Notes: generated by a model not told the origin, from the letters alone. DNA of 64,000 nt from Chondrus crispus (GCF_000350225.1 NW_005179211.1:296666-360665); one strand, 5' to 3'; shown: positions 1 to 10,409, counted from the stretch's first letter. Program-made: numbers and translations.

Positions 1-855
1 CGTACCATTGAGAAAAACACATATCTACAGTTCCCGCCGAAAGTGGTACACGTATTGCCCACGCAGTGCACGTGTATTTCTCACGGCTTGGCAATTGCAG
101 AAAAGGTTGTGACAAGAATGGCACATTTCTGCAATTATCGTCACGACCGATTAGAGAATTCTGCAATAGATTTGATACGTGTAATACGTACTGCAGAATT
201 CTGGCCGCTGAACTGCAGAATTCTGTTTGCGTAATTTAAGGTTTACGCAACAAGAGTTTCACAAATAAATGTGAGAAATCGCGATGTGATAGAGACTTAT
301 GAAAATGATGAATTTTAGAACAAGAGCAAGTGTAGACATTTGTTTACGCAAAATTCACCTGAATACGTACGTAGGAGTATAACTTAGACCCCTCTGCTCT
401 GTGCGTCCTCAAAGAGCCGATCTCGAGACTCTCTAGCACGCACCATGGTGCTCAGGCGACAAAAAGACCACACAAAGCAGGCGGTTTGCTCACGAATTGT
501 GGGGTGGACTACTTTGCTACCTCACACCTTCAAAAAAAGGGATGAGGATCCTGGATCAGCGCTCTCATCTAACTGCCTTTTAGCTGGTGTGCTGCTCGAG
601 ATTCACAGCAGCTGTGTAGACCATTGCATGCAGCTCAAGCGCTCAAGAGAGATCCTTTCGCAGCCTCCCCGCTGCACCACCGCAGCGGCGTCGTTCTGCT
701 CAACGAACCCACGCCATGGACCGATGAAAAGCGACGACTTTCCATCGCCCACGACACGCAGCCGCCCACGATACGCAGCACACCCAACCGTGTCCCTCCC
801 TCCCTCCATTTCTTTCCCAGTCCCTCGTCTGTATCGACGTTACGCATTAAAATCG
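1..855. other. Gene-poor stretch with repeated PstI/EcoRI-like words
   Basis: I see no convincing gene. The first 250 bases hold three copies of a short word (TGCAGAATTCTG or close variants). The word GTTTACGCAA appears at about 241-251 and 341-351, and in reverse near 2757-2766, beyond the Myb-like relic. These could be ends of an old transposon spanning the Myb-like gene, but I could not align longer terminal repeats. The plus-strand open frame over 445-1353 has no recognisable motif and overlaps the minus-strand WD40 relic. Confidence 0.4.
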
Positions 856-859
856 TGCG

Positions 860-1346
860 GTCAGTTCGTCCCGGCGGTCAGTTCGTCCCGGACGCAAACG
901 ATCACCGTCTGCCGACCACGCCATGCACCGAAACTCCGTGACATGTCCCTTGAGCGAGCCGCCCACTTCTACCCTTCCCATACCCCATATTGTCACGCTC
1001 CCGTCGCGTCCTCCACACGCAATCGTGTTAACACGACTTCAACTGTCACACACCACCCCGCACATCGCAACCCAATCTTCGCGACCCCTTTTGCTGTCAT
1101 GACCCCCTTGCCAGTCTACTACTTTCATATCGTCACCCTGTCGTCCGTTCCTCCCGACACCACTCGGCCTCCGTCCGCCAACCACGCCAGGCACAACACC
1201 GAACTTCCATGTCCCTCAAGTTTGTCTCCCGCAGCATCAGTACCCCCATACACTGCCCGCACTGTCCTGTTCTCCAGATGTGACCCGCCTTCCGTCCGCC
1301 GGCCACTCCTCACATATATCCCAATCGCAATGTCCTTCCAGCGCAC
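860..1346 (-). pseudogene. WD40-repeat protein relic
   Basis: The minus strand carries at least three decayed WD40 repeats. The clearest reads G-H-G-S-S-V-L-C-L-A-W followed by a D-G and a V-S-G-G-T-D-D stretch, then V-T-I and a TGA where the conserved Trp is expected. The next copy has a G-R-D-G-S-V-T-I-W end, followed by G-H-V-T-E-F and M-A-W-S-A-D-G-D. A further piece upstream in another frame shows A-D-G-R-R-V and S-V-W. The repeats lie in different frames, so the array is frameshifted as well as stopped. At 855-895 a 17-bp unit is tandemly duplicated. Such arrays form beta-propeller scaffolds; the parent protein and other domains cannot be told. No ATG or full frame survives. Confidence 0.55.
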
Positions 1347-1658
1347 GTCCTAAGGTCTCGCCCGGATCCCGTCCCTCGACCATGTGACACACTCCCTTGT
1401 GTTTCGAAAAACGTATAAAGCACTCAACCTCGGCGCTTCAGAAAATCATCTTCAGCCAGTGACTAAACAATACTGCCGCGCCTTGTCATTCTGTCACTAT
1501 GTTCCTGCCGTCGCGTATGCTGCGACTTTTTGATGAAGTTGTGCTCCACAAACCATTTGGTCTGAGAGACATAAGTCTCTCGGCAAATTAGAATGAGGTA
1601 TTCATATGGAAGGGTGGACGCGCAATGATGTCAAGCAAACCTTTTATTTGTAATAGGA

Positions 1659-2585
1659 TTACAAGTTCACGCTTCCTTGCTTTGAGAGCAGTGTTGTGAC
1701 TAGGGAAAGGACGGACTGCATCTGCTTTCCATTCTGTTCCATCATGCTACTCATGGAGTCGCGGTACGCTGCTAGCTCGCTTGCACGCAGCGCGCGCTCC
1801 TCTGCGCATTCTTGACGGTCTGCATCTCTCTGAGTTGCTTCGACCTCAGCAGTTTCGCGTGCAAAAGCAAGCTTCTGTTGCTGTAGATCGAATCAGGCAG
1901 TTTCAGATTCGCGAAGCGCCACGCTGATTGCTTGCATCCCATCTTCTACGGCTGCACAGCGTGTTTTGGGCCGACTTTCATCGTCAGAACTCTCTCGCTC
2001 TCGACGACGACGCTTCCCACGTAACGCATTCAAGACGAGTTCTTGACCCGCAGCAACCTTTTTTTGCTCTTGTTCCATACTTTCTTTCATACCCCCATTC
2101 TTCTTTGCTTCCACATCTTTCTTCGCCTCGACAATATCTGCAAGGAGCTCATCCAGCTCACCTATCTCGCCTCCAACACCAGAACGCACCCTATCCTTTG
2201 CATCTCGCGTCACAAACTGCTCCACCAGTTTCTTGAAACGATCTTGAATGTGTTTACCTGTTGACTGGTGCGCGAAGTTGGGATTGGAGTTTGCCTTGAC
2301 AGCAGCAGCTTCAAAACGTGCCAGCGTCTCGCCATGGGGTGCAACGTGCGCCTCAGCCGCGTATACCTCTTGAGCAATTATGAGGTCTTCGTTGCTCGTA
2401 AACTTCGATTTGCGGCCTGGTTTCGATGCTGACCGAGGAGCGGCACTCAAAACTACGGTTTGGTATCCTGGTGCCACTTGCGTGATAGTTGGGCTGCCCT
2501 CTTCGACGGGCAGCTCTTCTAAAACGTTTGCCATGATCGGTGTGGCGGTGGGTTGTGGGGTGTACTGCGTTTTTGCTGTTGCCAT
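1659..2585 (-). pseudogene. Myb/SANT-like DNA-binding protein with one premature TGA
   Basis: An ATG at 2585 opens a 230-residue frame that stops at TGA 1893-1895. The same frame then runs on for about 77 codons to a TAA at 1659-1661, with a charged Gln/Glu/Ala-rich segment that looks like a coiled coil. I read this as one protein of about 308 residues with an internal stop, probably CGA to TGA. Residues about 58-125 carry a Myb/SANT or trihelix-like region (K-F-T-S-N-E-D-L start, then K-H-I-Q-D-R-F-K-K-L). Residues 190-210 are basic (R-G-K-R-R-R-R-E-R), a likely nuclear signal. Proteins of this shape often accompany PIF/Harbinger transposons; compare the intact one at 51004. No DDE partner lies next to it, so it may instead be a host regulator. 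Confidence 0.6.
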
Positions 2586-2589
2586 TCGT

Positions 2590-3630
2590 TTGCCGTAGTA
2601 GTCAAGATGCGGTTTCCCGCCAATACAGTTCGTGAAACGACTTCACAAACTCGTCATAATTCACATTTGTTTGCCCCTCTTGATTTGCGAATTTCGCAAA
2701 TGGGCTTGCCACGTGGACGCATTGCCAAAAAAACGAAAATCAATTTACCATATTGGTTTGCGTAAACACTATAATCTCTCTATTGTATACTTTACTTGCC
2801 TCCGGGCCGCGCTTCTCCCCGCACGCGCTTCGCACACGTCTTTCACGTCATCGGCGCGGCCGTCACTTTTCAGCCGCACTCTGCTCCGCGCGGACGTCGA
2901 GGCTCGACCCGTCCCTTCCACCTCATGCTTGTGCAGGGCCGTGCGACAAGTGACCGCGGAAGGAGTCGGGGCATTATTGGCGCCGGAATGGAACGATTCC
3001 GGGCTGCTCGCACGACCGGGCTCGCGCGCAGGGGGTGAGGTGCGGCGACGGGAAATGGTGCTCTCGCCCACGCTCGCTCGCGCTCCCTCTTCTTCGGTAA
3101 CGGCTGGCGGAGGCGCATGAAGGCGGGAGGTCGCGACGGTAGGGACGAGGCTGGGGGTGCGACGTGGCCGGCCAGCGGGCGGCTGACGGCGGGCGGCGCA
3201 GGGGGGAGGGGCACCTGCTTGCGTGCGTGGCTCGCTCCTCGTCGGTGAAGGGGGACGAGGTGCGAGTTTCGGGGGCCACGGGAAAGTCGGGAAGTTGGAC
3301 TCGGGTTTGAGGGGGAGGGCGGCGCTTTCTTTGACGTCAGGTGGATGAGTTGCGGTTCATTGAAGAAGTGGTGGGAGGGAGGGTGATGGGGACATCGGCA
3401 GTTTAAGGAAGCCGTCTGGTGGGGGTGGGTGAGAGGATGTGGTCGGTTTACTGTATCAGCTGCGGAAAGACAGGCAGCGGAGAGGGTTAAGTGGTGTGAG
3501 CGTGAGAGGATAGTACTGTAGTGTTGCTCACTATGAGGGAGGCTGGAGTCGATGGAGAGGGAGAATGCGTGGGCGAGGAGAAACGAGAGAGAGAAAGATG
3601 AAAGCTCTCCAGAGCATCTTGAGTGTAGGC
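2590..3630. other. GC-rich stretch without a supported gene
   Basis: Positions 2800-3300 are GC-rich and open in several frames on both strands at once, which is what high GC gives by chance. The proteins are Arg/Pro/Ala-rich with no motif. 3300-3630 is purine-rich on the plus strand. Nothing here is supported as a gene. Confidence 0.4.
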
Positions 3631-3631
3631 T

Positions 3632-3940
3632 TCAGAATTCATCGTCATTGTGAGAAGAGAGGTGAGACATATTCTTGACGACTGTTGGGGCGGTGGTAGT
3701 CCTGAGACACGTGCCTAGGTGCCAGGAGGCAGGACTTGAAGGGCAGAAGGTTTTCTCTTTTTCCATAAAATCCGGAAAAATCGTGCTGTACAGGGATTGT
3801 CCCCCAAACGTGGGGTTAGTCCACTCTCCTTCAGTACTGGCGTCGTCACTATTGGCGTCGTCACTCTCACACTCAGTAGAACCTGCTTGACTCTCTGATT
3901 TGTCGGTGACACATGGCCTCATGTGGCTTCGTTTTCGCAT
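3632..3940 (-). CDS. Hypothetical acidic protein, 102 residues
   Basis: An ATG-started frame on the minus strand ends in TGA. The protein has an acidic middle (E-C-E-S-D-D-A-N-S-D-D-A-S-T-E-G-E) and an acidic C terminus (N-D-D-E-F). No domain, signal peptide or membrane segment is visible. It could be the last exon of a larger gene or a chance frame. A 28-base poly-T run lies 110 bases upstream of the ATG, so a retroposed origin is possible. I keep it only because its composition is more protein-like than its neighbours. Confidence 0.25.
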   Translation of the reverse strand: MRKRSHMRPCVTDKSESQAGSTECESDDANSDDASTEGEWTNPTFGGQSLYSTIFPDFMEKEKTFCPSSPASWHLGTCLRTTTAPTVVKNMSHLSSHNDDEF

Positions 3941-3944
3941 CCAG

Positions 3945-4900
3945 CTTTTTCGGGATTTTTATTTGGTCGGTCAGAAAACTGAAACTTGCTCTGGGGAGTG
4001 CAGCGTTGCGGCAATCAACACCACAATATAGCAGGCCATGACGTCCGACCGTTTTTTTTTTTTTTTTTTTTTTTTTTTTGTTGGACGCCCGGTGATTCAG
4101 TACTTTTGAGAACATTACACAAAGGTGTTTGTTCAATATCTTCAAAGCTATGCATCATGCACGTTGTGTTTAATACCTGAAGCCCATCGGATGCATTCAG
4201 AATTGCTGTCTCGAGTGCGATTTGAAATGATATCAGTGGGGATTGTTTTACTGAACAACAACAGAAGAATTGCATCTACACTCCGTATCGGCGAGGATTA
4301 TCGCGCTTTTTTGGCACTCGAGGAACGGTAACTAACGCAAAATAGGCGGACTGCTTGATGAGTTCTGGCTCAATAAGGGAGCGCATCTTTGAAACGGTGT
4401 GAGTGGGTCTGGGACACACGACTGTAAAGAGTAGGGTTTACAGAGCAAAATGGGACAGTCCCATCGCCTAGAGTACCCTTGGTACTGTAAACTGCGAAGT
4501 GCGAAGAGACTGGACTGGCAGAGAAAATGGAAGTGTATGATCTTTTTTTCTCGGAAGCAACCACGCGCTCTCACGTTAGCACTGCATGTCATACTGCAGG
4601 AAACGGGCACCGTCTCATGCCAGAAGAATGGTACATGTCCTGCCTGGGCAACCGTCGACAATCGTTTACTCGAATTTGCGAGACAAGTGCCTTGCTCGCG
4701 CGCAAGAATCTTCCGGCAGGTTGCGACTGTTACGACTCGTTCCTCTGCCTGCCAACGCTCTTCATCATCCATTCCAGGCATACCACATTGCTTACCCTAC
4801 CATTCGCCAGCGTGCACAGTATGCTGTGTCTCCGCCGACATCAACTGGCGAATAAGCCTCTATGATCATACTGTACAGTACGTTGAAGCATCCCATCGTA
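3945..4900. other. Non-coding stretch with a homopolymer run and a palindromic word
   Basis: Nothing here is recognised as a gene. It holds the 28-base poly-T run at 4052-4079 and a copy of the near-palindromic word AGTACCCTTGGTACTGTA at 4472-4489. Frames of up to 172 codons exist on both strands but show no motif. Confidence 0.35.
4052..4079. repeat. Poly-T run of 28 bases
   Basis: Twenty-eight consecutive T on the plus strand, that is A28 on the minus strand. It could be the tail of an old retroposed copy transcribed from the minus strand, but no clear flanking target duplication was found. Confidence 0.9.
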
Positions 4901-4906
4901 CTCTAG

Positions 4907-5008
4907 TGTCTAGCCGACAATTTTCCTCATTTGAGATAGAGGTTCAACTTATTTTATTATTTTTATGAGGTCAAATGGCCTCATTTGAGGTCACTTGTCG
5001 GCTAGACA
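4907..5008. mobile_element. Short MITE with TGTCTAG termini, flanked by CTAG
   Basis: The ends are TGTCTAGCCGACAA and its reverse complement, followed inward by copies of CCTCATTTGAGG. CTAG lies directly outside each end (4903-4906 and 5009-5012), so the target duplication is CTAG, or TA if the ends are read as GTGTCTAG. It shares termini with the 462- and 464-bp copies at 40424 and 28664 and is probably an internally deleted member. It codes for nothing. Confidence 0.75.
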
Positions 5009-5351
5009 CTAGCTGGCTTCGTTCGTGAAAGATCGGCCTGACTTTTTTTTGCCGAGTGTCTTTCGACATTGCCGCGCTGCTAGCCAACCATCGAAAAATT
5101 GTGCACATTGCGCTGCTGCGTGCCTGCACAGCCTTTCAAAATTTCCCTGGCATCCCAAACGCACACTGAGCACAGCCGCGCTTGCCTATGCAACATGCTC
5201 TGGACCGTGCTGCACAGTCTTTCTGTTTTTTTTTTTGTGTCGTTGTGAGCGTAGAGGTGTTCCCAATGCCACGCTGTCAACTAACCGTACGGTATACTGT
5301 ACAGTACATCTCTACGCAATCTACCTGCTCTAGTCCTGGCCACGTCATCCC

Positions 5352-6893
5352 TCAGAACGACCCTACGCTCAGTTTCGTGTTTGCCGGAACCCTCCGCTTG
5401 ACCACCTGGAACCCACTGGTCCACCGAACCACAACCTTGTCCACCTTACCCCGTGACCCCAATCCGAAATGTACCGTTTCCAAGAATGACCGCGAGATTG
5501 CATCCCCTGTGCTGCCGACGCGCCTCGTCATTGTCATTCCTCCAACCATAACTTGCACCAATGCATGCAACGCCGTCGCGCTGCCATCTGGCGCGTTCCC
5601 TACCCTCACCGATAGCCACTTTCTATTACCGCTCGGCGGCAGTCGATTGTTCAGTATTCGATACGACCCACCCTTTGATTCGTCATGCTGGTCGCCCTGG
5701 CTAACAACCAGGTCCACACGCCCGTCCAGATCGTAGTCCACGGCCGCCACATGGTCGCCGCGCACATTGCTGGGGCGTCGGATCAGGCCGAACACCTTCT
5801 TGAACGTCCCGTCGCCCTGGTTGAGGAGGACGATGTCCGACGACGCGTACTGCGGGACGACAATGTCAACGTAGCCATCGTTGTTCAAATCGGCGGTGCT
5901 GACGCCGCGCGAAGTAGACGTGGTCGGCACGCCGGCTCGCTTGCTCACGTCGACGTACTTGCCGTTGACGTTCTCTAGTAGCAAGTCTGGGAACGAGGGG
6001 AGCGAGCGATTGAGCCATTTGAGATCGCCGGTTTTGGTGCGCGCTACGTACAGGTCCATGTCGCCGTCGTTGTCCATGTCGAACTCGGCGACGGCGACGG
6101 TGCCCGTCGTCGGGGTGCCGGGGGGAAGGACGTCGGCCGTGATCTCCTTGAAGCGGAAGGGGCCGATGAGCTTGAAGAACGAGAGGTCTTGGTAGCCTAT
6201 GATCTCCATGGTGCCGTCGTTTTCGAGGTCCGTGGCGGAAATGTACCAATTGGGGTTGCGTTCGTACCCCTTGAGGTTGCGGCGGGAGTAGCGCTTGCCG
6301 TCGCTCTCAAAGGCGTACTGCCAGTCTCTGTTGTGAATCTTCGGCTGAGCGTTTGTAAAGATAACGTCTGGGTACTTGTGATTTTTGTTAAACTTCATGT
6401 TCAAGTAAATGGCTGTTCTTTGGCGACCCTTGGCTGCTTGGATGCCCATTTGGCTTGTGATTTCGGTTATGTTCCTCGTACTAGAATCGACTTGAAAGAT
6501 CTGGGGAGCGGATGGGTTGAGTCCCTTGCCACCTCCGGAAGATATGGAGATGAGCTTTGCGAGTGATTTGGGGGTGCGGGGAGTGACGGCGATGCCATGC
6601 ATATCAGACCATAGACTCCATGAGTTCTTTATGAATCCACCTTTTCTGTCGTTGAAGTAGATGGCAGCGTGGGGGCCGCCGTGATGGCAGAAGAGCAGAT
6701 CAGGATAGCCATCGTTGTCGAGGTCGGAGACGGACGGGCCGCCGTACTTTTTAAGTCTTCGAACTTCGATTCCGGCCGCCTCAGTGACATCGCGGAATCT
6801 GGGTTTCACAGGATTAAAGGCGAGTGCAGCATTGTGGGTGAAGAAGGATAGGAAAAGGAGAAGGATAACGCGAGTGAGGAGAATAGAGGTCAT
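5352..6893 (-). CDS. Secreted FG-GAP/VCBS-repeat protein with C-terminal ASPIC/UnbV domain
   Basis: 513 residues, ATG at 6893-6891, stop TGA at 5354-5352, no intron needed. Residues 1-25 form a signal peptide (hydrophobic I-L-L-L-F-L-S-F-F, then A-L-A), so the protein enters the secretory pathway. Five calcium-loop repeats of the D-x-D-x-D-G type follow, for example D-L-D-N-D-G-Y-P-D near residue 57, D-M-D-N-D-G-D-M-D, D-L-N-N-D-G-Y-V-D and D-Y-D-L-D-G-R-V-D, as expected of blades in an FG-GAP beta-propeller. The last 85 residues match the ASPIC/UnbV pattern (G-N-R-K-W-L-S-V-R-V, then H-F-G-L-G and V-V-R-W-T-S-G). This is the layout of CRTAC1-like extracellular proteins; the ligand is not known. 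It looks intact. A 20-base poly-G run (poly-C in the transcript) lies 46 bases upstream of the ATG. Confidence 0.88.
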   Translation of the reverse strand: MTSILLTRVILLLFLSFFTHNAALAFNPVKPRFRDVTEAAGIEVRRLKKYGGPSVSDLDNDGYPDLLFCHHGGPHAAIYFNDRKGGFIKNSWSLWSDMHGIAVTPRTPKSLAKLISISSGGGKGLNPSAPQIFQVDSSTRNITEITSQMGIQAAKGRQRTAIYLNMKFNKNHKYPDVIFTNAQPKIHNRDWQYAFESDGKRYSRRNLKGYERNPNWYISATDLENDGTMEIIGYQDLSFFKLIGPFRFKEITADVLPPGTPTTGTVAVAEFDMDNDGDMDLYVARTKTGDLKWLNRSLPSFPDLLLENVNGKYVDVSKRAGVPTTSTSRGVSTADLNNDGYVDIVVPQYASSDIVLLNQGDGTFKKVFGLIRRPSNVRGDHVAAVDYDLDGRVDLVVSQGDQHDESKGGSYRILNNRLPPSGNRKWLSVRVGNAPDGSATALHALVQVMVGGMTMTRRVGSTGDAISRSFLETVHFGLGSRGKVDKVVVRWTSGFQVVKRRVPANTKLSVGSF

Positions 6894-6938
6894 TCGAGGG
6901 AGTGGAAAGGGGTACCAGTTGTTTCGATTAACAAGTGA

Positions 6939-6958
6939 GGGGGGGGGGGGGGGGGGGG
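6939..6958. repeat. Poly-G run in the leader of the ASPIC/UnbV gene
   Basis: Twenty G on the plus strand, read as C20 just upstream of the minus-strand ATG at 6893. It lies in the likely 5' leader or core promoter. A pure run of this length is unusual and prone to length change. Confidence 0.9.
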
Positions 6959-6964
6959 CAAAGG

Positions 6965-8730
6965 GAAGGGGGCAGGGTAAATTGGTTTGGCTGTGGGGGG
7001 AGCTTTAAACGAAACGAAATGATGTTGAAGTGGTTACTTGGTGATTGGGGTTTGGCAGCCTCTCAGCATGTGTATACGTACACACCACAAGAGCTATGTA
7101 TACAGCTGGATACTGTACTGTCACTACCCTTAAGGGTACAAGTACAGTATTGGAAAGTGCAAGCTGAGAGTAAAGTCGCATGATGGGGGGTGCAGCGTGA
7201 GTTAGAATGGTTTCGATAGGGCAGAGCAAGTGTTTTACAGCGCTGCTCTACGCCGTGGCTTTTCGGAGAGAAACGGCGGGTGTCTCGCCCGGCGGCAGCT
7301 GACAGGCAGTCTGTATGAAGTCAATGCCGTCCGACGCCCAGATATCGCTTCATAGCATGAACGGGTGGGGGCCATCGATGCCTGGCTTTGTAGTAACGTT
7401 CCCGATACCAATGGGTAACGATTACACGCCCTTCCTGAAACATCTCGTCCTTCTATTTAAACCTTTTGACATCTTCTTTCTGTCTATCAGCAAGTTGTCA
7501 TACCTTGTCCGGCCTTCAAACATAGGAGGTCCTCTGATGATCGGATCGGATCTTTTAACCTCCACCACTGTTTTTGTTTTCCGCGTAGACTTATAGCGTC
7601 ATCTCCAAAATGCACCGCAACACTGTATCTTCTACAGACTGTATCTTCTACAGTACTTCCATTCTCACCTTTCCAGTCGGATCTTCAGCCCACAGCAAGA
7701 GGATCTGGTCGTCTATGTCCTTGCATGCTTGGACAAGACCGTTCGCTTTATGTGAAAATTAATGTTCTAAGCAGTACTGTAGCACTGTATGTAGCCCTCA
7801 CCATGATTGTTGCAAATCAAAATGCCTCTCAGATAAAACATATGACGGTTCCGATCATGAAAGTTGGAGGTTCACCGATCGCGGGCCGATCGCCAGTCCA
7901 GCCTCTCGACCGAGGATCGGTAAACAGTACCCAGGCCTTTGAGAACCCCGTTGATGAAAAAGTCTGGCAATCTTTCCAATCATCGCAGGACCAGTGTACT
8001 GCGAATATCTACCGTTACCGGTGCACCGTTCCCACACTGAAAAAGTAGCTGCTCAAATCAGCCATGATGGTCATGATGGTCCCTGTTACAGCATCCACTG
8101 CTGTGGGTGTAAGGGAGTTTCTGACGGCGCATCCGATCTGTTGGAACGGGAAATTCCTGAATTTAAGGTTGTACGAAAGGTTGTACAGTACGGTGTGTCC
8201 TTCTGTGCAATACAGGACTACAGTATCAATGTCCACCCTTGAACGGCACATCTTCTCCAATAATCATGAACAGCTTTTCAAAATGTAGCACACATTTCAT
8301 TGATTTAGAACCAGCGCCACTGTAACTTTTCTCATTCGTACACACTTTTGTAGAGTGCTATTTTCTGGATGCACCACTGGGTGCATCCAGAAAATAACAC
8401 TGTATAGTATCGACTCGATACTATCGAGTATCGAGATCCCTGTTTTCTAGCCACCTGTACCTCCTGCCACAACACCCTTATTCGCATGTAGGATGTGAGC
8501 TTTTGTGCATTTCGTGGATCAATTCTTTTGTCAGGGCGGCGGCGGCTCTACCAAACACCATGGGGCGGCCGGCGCTGCATAGTATGCAGGACCACCATGG
8601 TCCACTTCTCGCCCATGGCCAAGGGCGCCGTCCAAGCTGCACGGCATACAGTACTGTACCACCCCCTACCCTTCCGGACGCATTCAGTAGCCACGCGAGG
8701 GAACATGTGACCGCCTCCGTACTGCCGTAC
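6965..8730. other. Intergenic stretch without a supported gene
   Basis: No frame over 110 codons shows a domain. The region holds many copies of the word TACTGTAC/GTACAGTA, a duplicated CTGTATCTTCTACAG at about 7622-7655, and the hairpin at 8359-8396. Nothing further is supported. Confidence 0.35.
8359..8396. repeat. Perfect 17-bp hairpin
   Basis: TATTTTCTGGATGCACC and its exact reverse complement are separated by four bases (ACTG). A second small palindrome of the type AGTATCG-ACT-CGATACT follows at about 8405-8425. It could be a tiny foldback element or a transcript-end hairpin; no gene ends next to it. Confidence 0.8.
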
Positions 8731-8734
8731 AGTA

Positions 8735-9566
8735 CAGGGGGGGGACGCGCAATAGTGCCGCTTTCATTATTGCCACCCTCGAATTAGTGCCGCCAAAACC
8801 GGCAGACACAGGTTCTGCCACGTGTCATGCACGACGTCGTCATCGGCCACTCCTCATGCGCCTCAGCTCAATTGGTGACGTGATGGCACCTCACTGAAAG
8901 ACCCTAACATGAATCCTGAAAAGATCGCCAAAGCGAAGCGTACGCGCCTTGCGATTGCACAGAAAATCGAGGTTGGGCATCTGCTGCAGGTCGGAAAGTT
9001 GGTCGAAATGAAACAGAAATTGATAAATCTATGGTGGATGGTATAGTAGGGTTTCTCTCCCGACTGAGCCTGGTGCCAGAAGACAGCCTTGCAGAAACTG
9101 CAGAATTCTGTAGGAAAGATGTGGAGGAATGGATTGAGATCGAGACTAATGAGCTTGTGGCAGAAGCTTCTATTAGTGGTGCTTGCGGTTCAATACATTA
9201 TGGTGGAGAGCTACAGAATCAGTCTGCCAGTGATGCTATGATGGATGATTGTGTGGCAGAAGACGAGTGTGAAATTACGGAGAGGCGGGCCGTACCGAGT
9301 GCTGTAGTGCTAGCAAGGTTGTTTGGATCTTTGGAGAGTCTGGGTGTGGAGTGCGATGTGAGCAATGCCTTTTCGCACTTGAGGTCCGCAAAACGAGCTT
9401 TTCTAGAAGCTAGGCATGAGATCTCTCAGAGTCAAAGGCAACAACAGCAGACTCTAATAACGGAGTTCTGGCCGGGTAGTGATTCTGCTTTCTGATTGTG
9501 CCGCTCCGAATTAGTGCCGTATTATTAGTCCTTACACAGGGCGGCACTAATGCGTAGGGTCGACTG
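8735..9566 (+). mobile_element. Tigger/pogo-like deletion derivative
   Basis: The inverted ends start CAGGGGGGGGACGCGC on the left and CAGTCGACCCTACGC read inward from the right, both followed by ATTAGTGCCGC or AATAGTGCCGC. TA flanks both ends (8733-8734 and 9567-9568), the target duplication of the Tc1/mariner superfamily. The inside keeps the start and the tail of a transposase but not its catalytic core. A second member of the family lies at 30581-31086. Confidence 0.75.
8909..9495 (+). pseudogene. Remnant of a pogo/Tigger-like transposase (N-terminus fused to C-terminal tail)
   Basis: ATG 8909 opens a 45-codon frame with K-R-T-R-L-A-I-A-Q-K-I-E-V, resembling the first helix of a CENP-B/psq-type DNA-binding domain. 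It stops at about 9046, while a second frame from 9031 continues for 154 codons. Its C-terminal part contains L-R-S-A-K-R-A-F-L and then Q-Q-T-L-I-T. The same tail is coded by the derivatives at 30668-31018 (plus) and 30197-30340 (minus). The DDE core is missing, so the protein cannot transpose by itself. The order of first helix, large deletion, conserved tail is what I see; the pogo assignment rests on the ends and the TA duplication. Confidence 0.55.
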
Positions 9567-9574
9567 TACTGTCA

Positions 9575-10040
9575 AACTACTTCGACGCGCAAGCCCTCAT
9601 TGGCTCGGGCTGCCTGTCCTCTACGGGGTGCCAGCTTGAGGAAACCCCGTTTAGCCGAAAGAGGAAGTGGCTTAGCCCAGCCTCCGGAAGAGCGCTACGA
9701 AGAAAACCTCGCTGTGACCCTCGTTGGTGTCTCACCACTCTTCTCTCTATGCCCTTAATCACACTGTTTCCGCACCGCCTCTCGCTCATTCTCCCCGCAG
9801 ACGCTTGTACTGTACCCTAGCCGTTGCCCCGTTTGTACACAGGCGGTAATTCAGTACGATTCCCTCACAACACCTGCGAGGTTGCCTCTAAGGCTTAGAG
9901 TCTAAGCCTATGGTACGTATATAACCTCAGGGCTGCCAGCGCTCTCTCGTGTCAGAACCCCCTCGCCACGCAATCTGGTACTGTACCCGTCTCATCCGTA
10001 ACTATCAGCCTGCACCGTACACACGTGTCCCACATTTGCT
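9575..10040. other. Intergenic stretch without a supported gene
   Basis: No gene is supported. It contains a run of TACTGTAC-type words and a short internal inverted repeat near 9888-9912 (CTAAGGCTTAGAGTCTAAGCC). Confidence 0.3.
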
Positions 10041-10048
10041 GACACTTG

Positions 10049-10406
10049 TATCTGTCGATGTGGCGATGGTTGTGGTATGAGAAGGGAAGGATACTAAGGA
10101 TACTGGTTTACAGTTGGCACTCCGGTGCACTATTTAGGTCGGCGGCGACGGCCGCTCTGTGACCTCGCGCCCTCCGGGTTGTCGGAATATAGCAAAGTCA
10201 AGAGTCGTTCTCTACTTTGCTCGCCCCTCGGCGTTCGGCCGAGGCTCCGGCGCTGGCGGCCCCTGCCGCCACAGCAGCGGCAGGGCCTAATGGGTGTGAC
10301 GATGGAGGGCGGTGTCGGACGAAACTAATAACCACTACGTGGTCTCGGCGTTAGCCGGGATCTACAAGGGTGAGCGCGGTCTGGTAGCCCGAGTAAACTT
10401 TACCTT
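10049..10406 (+). repeat. Repeat matching both flanks of the YR retrotransposon at 45.7-50.4 kb
   Basis: Positions 10049-10350 match 45380-45692, and 10349-10386 match 50371-50406, all in the same orientation and mostly identical by eye. In this copy the two flanks are joined at GTTAGCCGGG, while at the other locus they are separated by 4.7 kb bounded by GTAA on each side. This copy therefore looks like the empty target site of that insertion. The repeat itself codes for nothing I recognise. Confidence 0.75.
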
Positions 10407-10409
10407 CTC

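Noticed and set aside
445..1353. 302-codon plus-strand open frame
   Set aside because: No domain, odd Pro/Ser/Arg/His composition, and it lies antisense to recognisable WD40 repeats.
2632..3280. Overlapping GC-rich frames on both strands
   Set aside because: Open in many frames at once because stops are rare in GC-rich DNA; Arg/Pro/Ala-rich products without motifs.
5182..5736. 184-codon plus-strand frame
   Set aside because: Antisense to the end of the ASPIC/UnbV gene; a shadow frame.
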